Assembly (NCBI GenBank): GCA_902806565.1
Contig: CADCXA010000009.1
Span: 558,001-622,000 of the forward strand
Source of the DNA: Hypoxylon rubiginosum
Taxonomy: Eukaryota; Ascomycota; Sordariomycetes; Xylariales; Hypoxylaceae
Length of the DNA: 64,000 nt
Direction of reading: 5' to 3'
Part shown: positions 9,659 to 22,122 of the stretch, piece after piece
Numbering within the stretch: position 1 is the first letter of the stretch
Layout: each line of letters begins with the position of its first letter
Program-made: the position numbers and the translations under genes
The notes under the pieces: generated by a model
Seen by the model: only the letters and a program-made list of their open reading frames with translations
What the model was told of the DNA's origin: nothing
The model's database searches: none

Positions 9659-11118
9659 CTTGACGCATTATGACGGTGCAAACAACCAAGTGTATCGGCT
9701 TTCCGTGCTAATTCGGTGGCTCGGTGGACTTCGGGCACCAACGCGTTTATCGACAGTGTCACAATACAGTTAGTTAGATCGCTGGAGTATGCGCAACGCC
9801 GAGGAGGGTTTCAAGACGATCTCAATATTTTCCAAGCTTGTCGGGGTTTATCCTTGATAGTTGTCGCAAGGGAGTGTCTCCGACCAGCCAACCAGCCAAC
9901 CAGTTACCAGCCAACTACGAAGTGTTTTTTGTATGTCTTCTGCTTGTATACTGTACAACTAGAGCCCCACGCCGAAATAACGAAATAATGGGGCGCTAAG
10001 AAGAAAGACGGGCCCGGATTCGACGATGTGACGTTTTTACACGATGGGCTTATCGAATAAGAAAATGTATAAAAAAACCAAAGTATTTACGTAGCTACCC
10101 CTTAGGTCTTCGGATGTTGGTTGTAAGAGTCGGTGAGGGTGATGAAGCTGTTATCGACGAGTGAGTGGTTTGTATTGGACCACGATTTGTAGGATTTTTA
10201 TTTTTTTTTCAGTCTCGGACTTGGAAAGTTCGTACGATCGATTAAGTCTTCGTTGTAACGTCGAATGTTGTAAATGAAAGCCGCAGGATGACGCTTACTG
10301 GGGGTCCATATCTCCACTTCTGCACCTCTGCCACCTCTTGGAACTATGGGATTAGGGAGTCGACCCCACCCTTAAAGCATCAACACCGCTGAGATATCCG
10401 AATGTGTAGGTATATACGCAGGTACAAGTCCGCATTCATACAACAAAGCTTGGGGATCAGAGTTATCCCGATTAATAACAAGAATAAGGAAATATCCGAG
10501 GGACGTATAGGCCAATGCTACAGACTCATATCATATATGTACGTCGTATATGCATGACCAGTCTGGACAGCTGTATTAGTAATATGTTTCTAGATGGAGG
10601 TATATCACAAAAGAAATTCGCCCCTACTCCCTGTTGGCATATTAAATATTGTTATATATAGTACGTTGAATCACGGCAGAAAAGAAATATTCATCACAGG
10701 GGCAAGCCGTCTCAGAATCATATCTCAAATCTCAAGACTGGCAATCTTTGGGTTTCTTATTTCTGCTTGATCCTCGAGTAACATGAACCCCCCTATTCGC
10801 AATTCTTCTAGCCTTCAGCCCGAACATGCTCGCCCAAAAGTGTGTATCCATCCATCCATACATCCAGCATAGGACCAGACGTGTCTGATATCCTAGCTCG
10901 TGTCTGAAACCAGGGTGTAGACGACAGGAGAATGCATGACATTCTGTCACGGATTGTGATGGTGAAAACGGTATTATGGAAGTGACCTAGAGCTGGTGTG
11001 TGTGTAAAGTGTGTATATCCCCGTCGTCCTATATGCTGTAGAGGAGCAACGAAATGCTGCGGAATGAAGGAAAAAAACGCAATTTCGAACGCCGTTTCGC
11101 TTGCTTCGTCATGTGTCG
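9659..11118. other. intergenic, no gene recognised
   Basis: Between the 5' end of the flavoprotein-like gene and the 3' end of the Whi2-like gene. AT-rich, with a CCAGCCAACCAG-type short repeat near 9882-9915. No coding region supported. Confidence 0.5.
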
Positions 11119-12913
11119 CTAACGCAAACCAATCACACTCATCTCGAGCGTCCACACTCTCCGTATCCAGACCTTCAGCGGCCCGTCCACTCCCTCCACG
11201 TCTGTCAGATCCACACCTTCCCACCAGCAACGTCGTGCTGGTTTTCTCCAGAAAAGTAGCAGCTTCTGTGCCATGCCAACGGCATTGTTTCCCATGTCGT
11301 TACCGCGAATATCGCTCCGCAGCCGTGCAAGCGCCAGACTGCAGACGACGGCTTTGTTGGGCTCGCCAGCCCGATGACCCCACTTGTCATCATGGTTGAA
11401 TCCACTATATTGATTGTTAGTGATGGGTCTACACTCAACGGATATTGCTATGAGCTGCCAAGAGGTTCCTTACCCAGCTGTGAGCATCTCGATCAAATGA
11501 GCCTCTGTGGTTCCTGGCTCGTCGCTTCGTTTCAGCCCTGAGAAGATTCCGTCCTGTCGGAGTAAAGCACGAGCTGCCGCGCGCTTCACCTCGATCATCT
11601 CAGCTTGGTTGATGTCCCGACGAGGAGGAATCGCGTAGAAATCCAGGTCTTCTCGCAGAACAATAATGCCAGCTCGCTTGCTTCCGTCCTCACCCCGGCC
11701 ACCAAGCGAGTCGATGGGAACGGCTCCACCGTCAGGCGAAGCATTGGGAGATGACTCGGTAGGAATAGACTGAGCTACATTTCGGAAGAAATCCAGCATG
11801 TACTGTAAAGATGCAGGGTCATACTGAGACGGGGGTTAGTGATATGTATATCCATATGTCCATATTAGACACGAAGTTACAGATGTTAGGAGAAAGAAGC
11901 ATGTGTGAAAGAGAGAGGTAGTCTCTAGGCACGTCTACTTCAAAACGACCTGGGCAGCTCAAGTGATGGGGAATATGATTTGGTGCACTAACATCGACTT
12001 GTACGGCATCACCTTCAGAAAACCCGCCCATGTGACCTTCGGGGAAGAGCCCGTTCGGAAACAGAGAGAGAAGAACAAATTCAGGTAGTGTTAACAGCTC
12101 GTCTCTGGATAGAATGAAGCGCGTGCCGCTACACATTGGGAGCGGATTAGCATCTTAACCTAGACTTTTTATCTCGGGGCGGGAAATTTGTTTACCGCAG
12201 GTCCATGGTGATCGTCTCATCGGCTCCGACATCTGCATACCAGTCTTAATACTCATCCCGAATTCAATTGTATATTTCCGTATCACTCACCTCCGATAGC
12301 GTTGACAGGAGGTCCCCCCTGCTGGACTTGAGTAATAATACTCGACGCACCACCGGCGGCAGCCATTAGATATGTGAAGGAGAGAAGCGGACTATAACCT
12401 TCAGAGTATGCTGGGGGCGGTTCGCTCGGATCGTCGCCTTTCTGGCTGGACTCGCCCTTGACGTCTTGTGGGAGTGCCCGCTTGGTCTCTGCGACGGCGT
12501 CGTCGAAGGAAGCAGACCTCTCGAGAGGGCTTTCAGACCCAGAAGCTACGGGCGCGTAGGCGGGTGCGGCGGTGGCAGACGAGGCTCCCGCTTCGGAAGA
12601 AGGGCCGCAGGAAGTCGAGTCGAGCTTGAAATGATCGTCGACGGTGTATAGGCTCGAGAATGCAGGTGGGGCGTGGCGAGAGGCGGTAAGCGAAAAGGAT
12701 GTCGAGGCAGAAGCTTCGGATGCCGAATAGGGATATTGCGGAGGAGGCGAGCTTGCGCGGGTGAGATGATCGACCTCGTTGGTCTCGAATCTTAGATCCC
12801 CCTCTTGTTCAATGTTGGTCGGGAGCCCGGCGGACACGGACTGTCCGTTGCTGTGCTCCTGCGGTTCAGACAACGTGACGGTATGATGGGTAAATAGCTT
12901 TGGAAGCTCGTTG
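11119..12913 (-). CDS. Whi2-like phosphatase activator (BTB-like growth/stress regulator)
   Basis: Five exons are readable (12913 or upstream to 12291, 12232-12196, 12128-11993, 11823-11474, 11404-11119); each junction keeps frame and has a CTAAC-type branch where checked. The core reads DETITMDLRGTRFILSRDELLTLPEFVLLSLFPNGLFPEG, broken here as DETITMDLRG / TRFILSRDELLTLPEFVLLS / LFPNGLFPEG, then YDPASLQYMLDFFRN. The C-terminus is RKPARRCWWEGVDL and VWIRRVWTLEMSVIGLR. This is the Whi2 pattern: in yeast Whi2 partners Psr1/Psr2 phosphatases in the general stress response and TORC1 restraint. The N-terminal ~200 residues are Ser/Pro/Ala-rich and probably disordered. The 5' end is unresolved: no in-frame ATG precedes SEPQEHSNGQ before a stop near 13040. 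A short exon at 13042-13008 (ATG in another frame, GTAGTC donor, acceptor at 12914) would solve this but has a weak branch site. Confidence 0.82.
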
Positions 12914-13042
12914 CTGGGTGGTTGTTGGGGCAGCTGATCACGTTCAGGCTCACGATGGAGGCTAACGCCCGCCGTTTCGATTACGCAGGGAGGTTTTGGT
13001 CGACTACTTTGTTTGTCGCATTGGAGACGAAGGTCGGCTCAT

Positions 13043-14228
13043 TCGATAAGCATCACGCGATGGCATATGATGGTCGCAATTGTTTGTAGAGTACTTAGAG
13101 TACTAGGTAGAAAACAGAGGTGTGTCTGGATAGACTGATAGAATCAGTAGTTGCAGTAGATTATGTGAAGTTGATTCGAATCGGAATCTGGGAAACGAGA
13201 ACCCTGGTCTCGATTTCCTTAATTTTATTATAACAGGTACTGGCAAGACCCCTGACGTTAGAGGCGGATGGATGTATTGCTACCTACCTAGCCTTTAATT
13301 TGGCGAGAGAGTACAAGTACTTAGTACAACCAAACATTGAACCCACCAAACCCACCCGGGTAGCCGTTCCCACTCAGGTCACAGGCCCAGAGGTCTATGA
13401 CTGGTGGGCTAACCGCCAATCTCCCCAATCACTTCTATTGGTTTTTACCAACTCACAACATCAGATTGACAGACCGTACAAACCGATGCACCGCACTAAG
13501 CTGTAGTCACTAGTTCTCTACGTTTGTGTTACGAAGTATGAAGTCTACATATATTAGGTATGTACCTACATGTATGTATGTATGTATGTATAGTAGCTCA
13601 TAAAGAAGAAGTCCATTCTACAGTTACATGTTCGAGGGGCATTAAGTACGATCACAATTAACTTCTAGAATTTCCCATATGCCTACTCAAGTCTAGAACT
13701 ATAGCCAAGAATATTTTACATGGACAATAATATTGTTGAGCCTCATCCTATCAAGTAATTGAAGACAACTTGCAAAGTAACTTAAGCTTAAGTATATCTT
13801 GAGTTTCCGAAGCTTAGAAGCTAGTCTTATGAACGGATAGTTCGACTCAACTATATAATGCCACTAGACAAAAATAGCATGCTATAGCGATGCAGGAACA
13901 TGTCTTCATCTAAGACAATCAGAGACAGTTGGCCTTAACCTGTTCTATAGCAGCTTGCTTCTCTTACATAAATCACGAATCCTATGAGTGGTAGCTTTAG
14001 GTACCTCAGTAGTTTAACTGATATCGCATCATCATTTCTACGACTGCTGTAGGCTATCGAGTTTATTTCGTTATTTTTCAGGCCGTAAGATGCAGATTGC
14101 TCTCCTTTTTGGCTGGCTAATAATTCTGCCAAGGCAATGCCCCATCTACTACAGAACGCCGAGCTCCATGACAGTCATCTCCGTCCCTCGGGATCGATAC
14201 AGTTATGCGATAGATGAGTCTTCGACCT
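13043..14228. other. intergenic with TGTA microsatellite
   Basis: No gene supported. Contains a TGTA tetranucleotide run at about 13571-13590 and AT-rich sequence. It lies between the 5' end of the Whi2-like gene and the 3' end of SEC13. Confidence 0.5.
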
Positions 14229-15369
14229 TTATTCTTCCATCGTCTTGACGCACTCCCATTCGCCTCGCAGGTTCTCCTTCCATAACGAGACCTTATTGTC
14301 GCCGCCGCTAACAGCCAACACGTTTCCGCTAAGGCTCCAGCTAACTCGCCAGACCTCCGCTTCAAAGTCCAGCACCTTGCACGACCACTGGCCCTGGCTA
14401 GCATTGTCGCTCGTCCAGATCCGTACCGTCTTGTCTTGTGACGCCGACGCGATGTAGCTCTTCTGCAGCACCGTCGGGCTCCATGCCACGTCTCGCACCC
14501 AGTCCGTGTGGCCTGCCAGCGGCTCCCTCTCTTGCTTGTAACCCTGGGTAGCGGGGTCGTAAGCCCACAGCTTGAGCACATTGTCGCAACCTCCCGTCAC
14601 GAAGCGGCGCTGGCCAAGAGCGCCGGGTCCTGGTGGTGCCGAAGAGACGATGCTGCCGGGCGTCGTGGCCGGCGCCCAAGAAACCGAGTTGACGCCGAGA
14701 CCGTGGGCTGGGAAGGATACGTGAGAGAAGTTGTTATCTTTGAATTCTAACACGGATACGTTTCCGTCGGAGGACGCGCATGCGAGGAGACAGCCCGACT
14801 CGTGCGGTGACCATGCGACCATGTTTACCGAAGCCTTGTGGAGGGCGAAGTCGAAGATTCTTTGCCATTGGTTCGACTGCTCGCGCCAGATGAACACCTT
14901 GCCGTCGTAGCCTGCCGAGGCGAGGATATTACCGTACTTGGGATGCGCCCATGAGACACACCATACCGCGCCTTCGTGACTGTTGTTTATGTTGTCAGAG
15001 GTGTACTAGTTTCAACACAGAGGAGCATTCCTTACCCCTTTAATGTCTCCGTTAGTCGCTGAGACTCGCCCTCGATCTCGAAGATCTTTATCGTCTTATC
15101 CGAGGAACACGTTGCGAGCCGCCGGCCGTAGTAGTCGAGAACAGCATCGTGCTAGCGAATGTTAGTGGCGGGTTCAGGTGGTATGTTGGACTTGCGACGA
15201 GGGGGGAAGTTGTAGCTCTAGAAGTGATCGAAGTTTGGGATATGCTTTCCATAATGTTTTACGTACAATCATGTCATCGTGGCCGGAATTGGTTATTACT
15301 TGCGCCTAAAGCAAGGTGAAGGTTAGCAAATCGCAGGTTACCGAGTATAGGAGTAGACCAACATACCAT
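14229..15369 (-). CDS. SEC13: SEC13, COPII coat / nuclear pore WD40 protein
   Basis: Four exons (15369-15367, 15305-15267, 15151-15036, 14979-14229) give 302 aa, the expected length for Sec13. The first coding exon is only the ATG, followed at once by GTATGT; the second encodes [13 protein letters not shown], the conserved Sec13 start. Later exons give [40 protein letters not shown] and the six-blade WD40 series ([43 protein letters not shown]). Sec13 pairs with Sec31 in the outer COPII cage for ER-to-Golgi vesicles and is also a Nup84-complex and SEACAT subunit. Branch sites (GCTAAC, CACTAAC) and YAG acceptors support each intron. No anomaly apart from the start-codon exon. Confidence 0.95.
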
Positions 15370-16398
15370 TTTGAAAAGAAGCTGATGAGAAGGAAAACTT
15401 GTAGAAACGCAAGGCTTAACCAAAGTGAGTAGCTGGGTAGGCAATGTCCTGTCCTCGTTGATACGTTGGATTCGTTGGATTCGTTGGTCTTTCACAAGTT
15501 GGCGGTCCAGGCAAGTAAAGTCCAAAGCTCCACCGAATTCACAAGGTGTACAGACCTAAACTGTACATCCAGGTCAATTGCATGCATTACCTCCTGTTAC
15601 GTTTTGGTGGATCAGTCCAGATTTCATAAAGCTCCAGCCGCCTTTCTAAAGTCTTGGCTCATAGCAGTCTTCGGATTAATGTTAGTTCCGAAGAATGCTT
15701 TTGCCCAAGTGCAAGCCAGGTGACGGGGGCTCCAGCTGCCAGGCTGCGGGGCGGCGGCGACGGGAGAGCATCACATGAATGCGCAGGTGGCGGGGATAGA
15801 TCGGACTTGGGGTACGTGCCTGCATTGGCTGGCGGCTGGGTGGATTGACATCATTTGTACCGGTTCGCCGGTTTACGTCCTGCCGAGGCTAAATTACATG
15901 AGGTAACCTTATTATTAAACCGACATGACTCTCTCTAGTGTTACAAAGAAAAGTCATTATGTTAGACTTCTAATACTTTCACCACCGGATCATTCCTTGC
16001 GAATTTGAGTTGCTTCACTGTTTGACCAGATTTCTATATTCCTGGCCTGCTGTCCTTAGCCTCGATACTGTACTCCTCTACCGTTTACCGCGCATACTTC
16101 CATACTAGCTTGATACACCCCTAAAGATACCACGGAACTTTCTTGGGCATATACTTTGGCCGCTTGGCTTTTCCCATGCCACATTACGTACGCTCCTAGG
16201 CTGTAACAATTTTATATATATATAGCGTCCATTATATCGTACCGTAGTACGTGCTCCTGTCAAAGGCAAGCCAAGTTCCAACCAAATCCTGTTGCTGTCC
16301 CGCCGACAGAACTCGACGCAAGTGGCCTCGCGAATCGCCAGTTACTCCTTACGATATCTCCCACCGTTAACTTCTAGTGCTATTTTCCATCTACCACC
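15370..16398. promoter_or_regulatory. divergent intergenic region between SEC13 and the Pex20-like gene
   Basis: The two genes point away from each other across about 1 kb, so both promoters lie here. A TATATATATA block occurs at about 16213-16224. No coding region supported. Confidence 0.45.
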
Positions 16399-17561
16399 AT
16401 GGACAATAATAGCATGTGCGGTCCGTCCAATGCCGCCAAAGGCTTGACGCGATTCATGCAGCAAGACTGGTCACTTCAGCGCGATCGCTTCACTGCTCCC
16501 AGCGGGGCTCAGGACGTAACACAGGTTCGTATACCGGTCGCATAAGCATCTCCTATGTTCTAGTATATGTGCTAATCCCGGCGCAGAGTTTCCGCGATCT
16601 CCGCTTAGATCAGAATACCGAGTTCTCCCGCTTTCAACATCAGAATACTGCACTTCCCGCACTGCTTCCTGCGCCGCTTCCTGCGCCGCTTCGTCAACAT
16701 CCACGCAACGAATCTCTATACCCCAAAATCGACCTCCTAGAAACAGACCCCCAAGTCTGGGCTGGACAATTCAGTCGATGGAGGCCGAATGATCCCACAC
16801 AGAGGCCGGTCGCTCCCATATACAATCCTCGGCCTAGCCCTATAGCGACGACGGCAGTGCCGGCGGTAGCGCCAGCAACCTATAACAATGAAGCCCGGCT
16901 CTCTCATTTTCCCACCTACGCCGCACACCAAGTCCCCCAAGCGCATCAAGCGGGCTCCTACTTGGGTCCGTCACATACGCCGTTCCGAAACAATGTGGCC
17001 TCAACTCTGAGTTTTCAGGACTCACGAACTCATCTCCCTGATAACTCCAACGTCGACGTCGATTTCGACTTCGATAACGAGCTGCGTGCGTGGTGCACCG
17101 CCAACAGCCCCGAGGCCGAAGTCCAAGTCAACGAATTCTTAGGGGACGAGGCTATCCTTAAGGGAGAAATAACTATGGACAATCGACTAATGGCCGCTAT
17201 TAATGCTCAGCGGCTCGCCGATGTAACCGAAATTTTAATAGAACAGAAATTGACTAGCCAAACCAAGGAATCGCTTCGCGCGCAGCGACAGGCCGACGCG
17301 GAAGCGCTAGATGATTCGGAATTGGCAATGGCGGCGCAGCATATCCTCGATTCGGTCTCGGACAACGACTCAGCCAAGTTCAGAGAATCTTCCTTCATGC
17401 AGCTGATGCGCAGGATCGCCTCAAAGGACCTTGTCGTTCGGCATAACGACTTGGTCGACACGCCCCGAGCTTCCGCCGCCGATGCTAGGCCGGACAAGAT
17501 CGTCCCAAAGCACGCCACGGTTGAGGACGCAGCATCTCCTCTTAATACAGAAGGGAACTAA
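16399..17561 (+). CDS. peroxin-20-like PTS2 import co-receptor
   Basis: Two exons (16399-16524 and 16587-17561), about 366 aa. The N-terminus MDNNSMCGPSNAAKGLTRFM with its early Cys in MCGPSNA, followed by LQRDRF, matches the Pex20/Pex18/Pex21 pattern. There the conserved Cys is the ubiquitination/recycling site. A WxxxF-type Pex14/Pex13-binding motif is present as WAGQF. The C-terminal block ELAMAAQHILDSVSDNDSAKF...FMQLMRRIASKD resembles the conserved C-terminal region that binds Pex7. The middle is Pro/Ala-rich and probably disordered. Together with Pex7, Pex20 delivers PTS2 proteins such as thiolase to fungal peroxisomes. The intron (GTTCGT...CTAATC...GCAG) keeps frame; its donor is slightly weak. 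Family assignment is by motif recall, not by search. Confidence 0.82.
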
Positions 17562-20500
17562 GGATATTGCAGAGACACATTTACCATTGATACCACATAG
17601 CATTATTCTTTGATATTCGCCGAGCAAAACCAGGCTTGGTTATATTGATGTACGATATGAAGTTTGTTACATCAGGATTATGACCAGTTCACACGAGACT
17701 GGTCAGATCCGGAGGCTGAGAAAGGGTCTACTGAGACGTAGACAAAATGGACGGCACCGCATTCACAAAACCCTACTTTTAAGTCCAACGATACTAGTTG
17801 GCATTCTCCTGTTTTCTCCAAGAGTCACAAGTGGCTCAGTATCAGGTAATCTCCTGAGGAGTTATCTATTACACTCGAACCGCATAGGTCAATACAACTT
17901 AGTTACTCAGATATCGTAGTTGCTTCTCACACGTTCTTAAAAATTCGGTGTCTTGACCAAGCGCACAGCCATTGTTCATGCAGGAAACCCCAATACCACC
18001 CGTAGGCTATGCTAATCTCGAAGCAGTCTCATTATTATACAGTCCTCGTATCCTCTACCTTTCCGGTACATCTCTATTTTTCCCGAAGGTAGTAGCCTTT
18101 TTCACATGCAGAGCAACGTTTGCTTCACATCAGGGACATGGAGGCTATGTCGTTGATATACCCGATTTACCTACGCCGAAAAGGAAGACGTGCATAAACG
18201 TCTGTGATCGTAAAGTAGCATCGTAGTTCTACGTAAGGACCCCCGATAAAGACCCTACCTAGATGGGACAAATCAGATCGGTGGAAAACGAGGTTGGGAA
18301 AATCAGCCTGGCTCGCAGCCTTGCGTTTATCATCGACGAACGGATCTCCGGGGTCCTCCGCATTACTTGCGGAGATACTGGCTTTTTCCAATATGCACGC
18401 GCGCGAAAAGGGGGCCAGCCAATCCGGTGCCCGCGGATCAGACCGGCGGTCAAATTCGCCACGCGGCTGCGGGCTACTTACTAATATAATACGGCCTTTG
18501 GGTCTTTGCGCTTCTCTCTCCTACTACCTACATACATACTTTTCGGCCCCCAAAACTCTGTTATACAGTACAACAGTGTGGCAAGTATGTACCTACCCTC
18601 TCTCCGCGGTAGGTTTGCTTACGGGCGCTTGACTTGACGTAGCCAGGCATGTTTCGTTACGTGCTGGCATCCCGTTTATTTAGGAGGGCAGCTGACGAGA
18701 AACCTGCTGCATAATCCGGATGGCGCGTGCCCGGCATTTGCATCTTCATCCTCGCAAGCCTTGTAGTAGGGCGTAGGGTCGGTATACTTGCTTTTCTCGC
18801 AGCGCTATCCCACGATGCATGCGTGTATGTATGCATGTATGTCATCAATAGCGTAGCAGCAGCAGAAGCACGGATACGGATACAGCGCTGGTGAGGCGTA
18901 AGCCTCGGAGGGATTGTTGGATCGCCGAGGCGGCTCTGCGATCGTGTAGGTAGTAGTAGCGTCCAGCTGTTCCAGAGGCAACGTGGCCTCGCAAACGCAT
19001 TCGTCGAGTTAAAAGATGCGTACTTTTGATGAAGACAGATATGCAAGACCGGGCGGGGTGCCGTAGGGCTGATAGGGCGCAAGATGTCGGGCGTCTGGGT
19101 AGAAAAGGCGTAGGGCATGTATGTACATATCTAGGGTCCTCGCGAGCCTATTCCGTATATACGTACGAAATCTGTCCTGTAATGTTGCGAGTTGTCTCAT
19201 AACGATAGGAGATCACATAAAGTCATCATCTGATAATGGTTTGGAAGTCAAGATTTCGACTTCGAATAGACGATACACATGTAATTTTGAATAGTCTGAT
19301 AGTTTAATAGTTCCTATAAGAAACCGGACCGTCTCTCGTAATCAACACTACCTATGTAGGTATGTATGTAGTCTGCGCCCTTTGTCTTGCAGATTCGGAG
19401 ACAATAATTTTAATAAAAAAATTGTAAGACAAAGCTTGGCCTTACTATCCACTGATTTACAAGCCCTAAGCATGCACGACAGGTCTTAAGACAGGTTTTT
19501 CGTGAGCGAATTATCCTATGCCTACGGTAGGCGAGCAACACTAGTCGGGATGAACAGCCTCTTCCGTTTCCTTTGTTCCCACTTGACGAAGGACGAGGAA
19601 ATGGGTATTGCATCTAGGAACGGCCGGCTGGCCGCGTCGTGAAACGGGCAAGACGGGATAGAGCTGGTTTCGTATTAGACGGTATTTTAGATAACCTACC
19701 TGGTAGGAAGAAAAAAGGGCAAGACATGGCGAGCTACAGGGTGATACCATAGTCCCTAGTACCATATTAGAGGCTACCTTGCCGTCCTTGCCTACTATGT
19801 ACATCCATCGTGCCCTGCAGTCGGAGTATGACTCACTCTTCAATGGCCAGGGGGGTTGGGAGATTGTAACTCTCTCCTTACGAATTGGTCGATCCGATTG
19901 ACTGAATGGGTTTCGCGGATCGTGTCCCATGTCATGCCTTTGTCTGAATTGAGTTTTGATTCCACGCAACCAAGACTGCGACGGGCCTTTGGACGTGGGG
20001 AAACTCTGCAACGTCGTCCCGGATTGTGGGGTGGGAAAATGGGAAAATGGGAAAATCGCAAGAAAGGGGCTATTTCAAACTTTTCGATTTCGCATTCGCG
20101 TTCGCGCACGCACACCCCTTTACCCATTGCGAAGCCCACGCAATTGCGTTGACGACTGCTGCTTGCGCAGAAACGTAGCAACGCTTCATCTGATCATGCA
20201 GGCAACTCTAGGCTTCAGTGAATTGCCTTTCACTAGAAGAACTCGTATCTGTTCAATGTCACTATTGGTCGCATACCCAGGACGGCGTTGGTGGAGGCAG
20301 TGAGACTTCGAGAAACGGCGCACAGGAAAGAAGCAGAAACGTAGCAGAACGGGGATCAGCACAGCCTCTCTAGATCATTACCGCAATCCTCCAATGAGAT
20401 GAAAGATTGCGGCGCAATAGACTACGGATGGTGTACATACAGTCAGACAGTATTTGATAGATTAATAATGGGGTAATGATTAGAAAATGTCAAGTTCGAG

Positions 20501-21292
20501 ACCGAATAATTATATGCAACTCGTATAGTCCCGGAATTCTTGAGTTGGCCCCAAATTAGACACAGATTCAATGATACGACTAAAACAATTATCAACAGTT
20601 ATCGTTAAAAATCATCAACACAATGCTCGCAATACATAATACAGTTAATATCTTGAAGTTCCGTAACAAGAGGTAAGAGTGAAACGATCACGAGGAAGCC
20701 CGAGTCTATTAGAGAACACGGACTTGCCTCATTTAGTTGGCCGACATCGACCAATTACAGTTCAGTCGCAAGACGGAGCCCAGGGATAGACTAGGATTGA
20801 TGCGCTCCATGCGCACAGGCAAAATAGTATTGCATCTGCGCATGTACCTTCGCAAGGCCTTCAAGCCATAAATAGTCTAGCGCCTTGGCGGTGTAAGGTC
20901 CAAGAGAGACCGACAGACCGGATAACAAATGGCAAAACGGAAACGGTGATAGCTTAACCCAAGTCCACGGCCCGGCGATAAGATATCGAATATACGAAAG
21001 AACCGAAATCTTTTTGTCCTTCTTTCTCTTTCGAAACGTCAGACTGCATGGTTTCGGGTTTTGTACACAATGGCTTCGAGACTTAGCAATCGCCGACAAT
21101 GCAACAGGAGTATTCGCAAAGTATTGCATAGCTGGTCTCCACGGAATTGCTCGTTGCGAGTTTGCAGAATATTTTTATCACCCTTCCATCCGTAGCGACA
21201 TGTACGGTTGTAAGTGCGGAACGAAAAAAGGTTACGGTTACGGACTGGAGGTAGTACAGTATGGAATTGCGCCGCACCAAGTACATCGCTAT

Positions 21293-21321
21293 ACATCAAT
21301 ACATCAATACATCAATACATC
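21293..21321. repeat. ACATCAAT tandem repeat
   Basis: About 3.6 perfect copies of the 8-bp unit ACATCAAT in non-coding DNA. Confidence 0.8.
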
Positions 21322-21438
21322 CGCCTAGCAGCCAGGGCGGCCTAGCCTTAGCCGCCAGGCCGCTTGTGGTTTAACAGGGAAAGACGGATGAGGGCTGTGC
21401 GCTAAAAGGAATTGGAAGATTGGGAACAGTGGAAGATT

Positions 21439-21482
21439 TGGCAGCAGATTGGCAGCAGACTGGCAGCAGACTGGCAGCAGAC
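21439..21482. repeat. 11-bp tandem repeat TGGCAGCAGAC
   Basis: Four head-to-tail copies of TGGCAGCAGAC, the first ending in T instead of C. The region is non-coding. Confidence 0.85.
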
Positions 21483-22068
21483 TGGCCGAAGCAAGGGAGC
21501 AAGGGGGTGGCAGGGATGGTTAGTACGGAACGGACTTGTGGGACTTTTTCAGTATGAGTCATACCTACAACTGTATACGACCGTAGTACATCTTGTTCTC
21601 GCCTAACTGTTTCATAAGCCAGCAGCTGCGAGCTTGCGCCCGCATTCCCTACATTATAGCACATATAGCACATATAGCAACACAAGCATAAATTGTTAGT
21701 GGTTAACAAGTGACTGCCCGCGCTAACTAAGTCGCATAGCCCGTACCCTGGACTTCAGGAATACACCCACGCGTCCGCCTAACTCTGCGGTCCCTCTGTC
21801 CCCTGTAACCCTGTTAGTTAGACTTGTCGCCTGCCGTTCCAGCGGTTTTGTGTTGGTTTTTTGTGCTGTTACGGTTTTGAGTTGTTCTGAGTGGTTGTGC
21901 CTCCCCTCCCCGCGAAAGGATTGTTGCCTGAAAAATTACTAAAGGCTAACTTCTCCCACCGAAATTCAGGCACGAGTTTTTTCTCCCCTCTTTCTTTTCA
22001 CATCCCCCATCACAAACTACAGAACACAGAACAATATCATAAGCAAGACAACAGCATCCATACCCAAG

Positions 22069-22077
22069 ATGCGCTAA
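22069..22077 (+). promoter_or_regulatory. minimal upstream ORF (Met-Arg-stop) in the bZIP leader
   Basis: ATGCGCTAA forms a two-codon upstream ORF about 50 bp before the main open frame of the CPC1-like gene. GCN4 and CPC1 mRNAs are known to be translationally controlled by very short uORFs, with derepression when eIF2 is phosphorylated. That this one works the same way is an inference from its position and size. Confidence 0.5.
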
Positions 22078-22122
22078 GCAAACTTGACCTCGTGTCTCTC
22101 TTCTCCCCCAGTGCTCTCGTAG

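Larger units (their letters stand above)
17562..22068. other. 4.5-kb intergenic stretch with two short tandem repeats; 5' leader of the bZIP gene at its right end
   Basis: No convincing gene. The stretch includes an 11-bp tandem repeat (21439-21482), an 8-bp ACATCAAT repeat (21293-21321) and a single TGAGTCA at 21555-21561. From about 21840 it becomes pyrimidine- and A-rich, like the long leader of a GCN4/CPC1-type mRNA. Confidence 0.5.
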
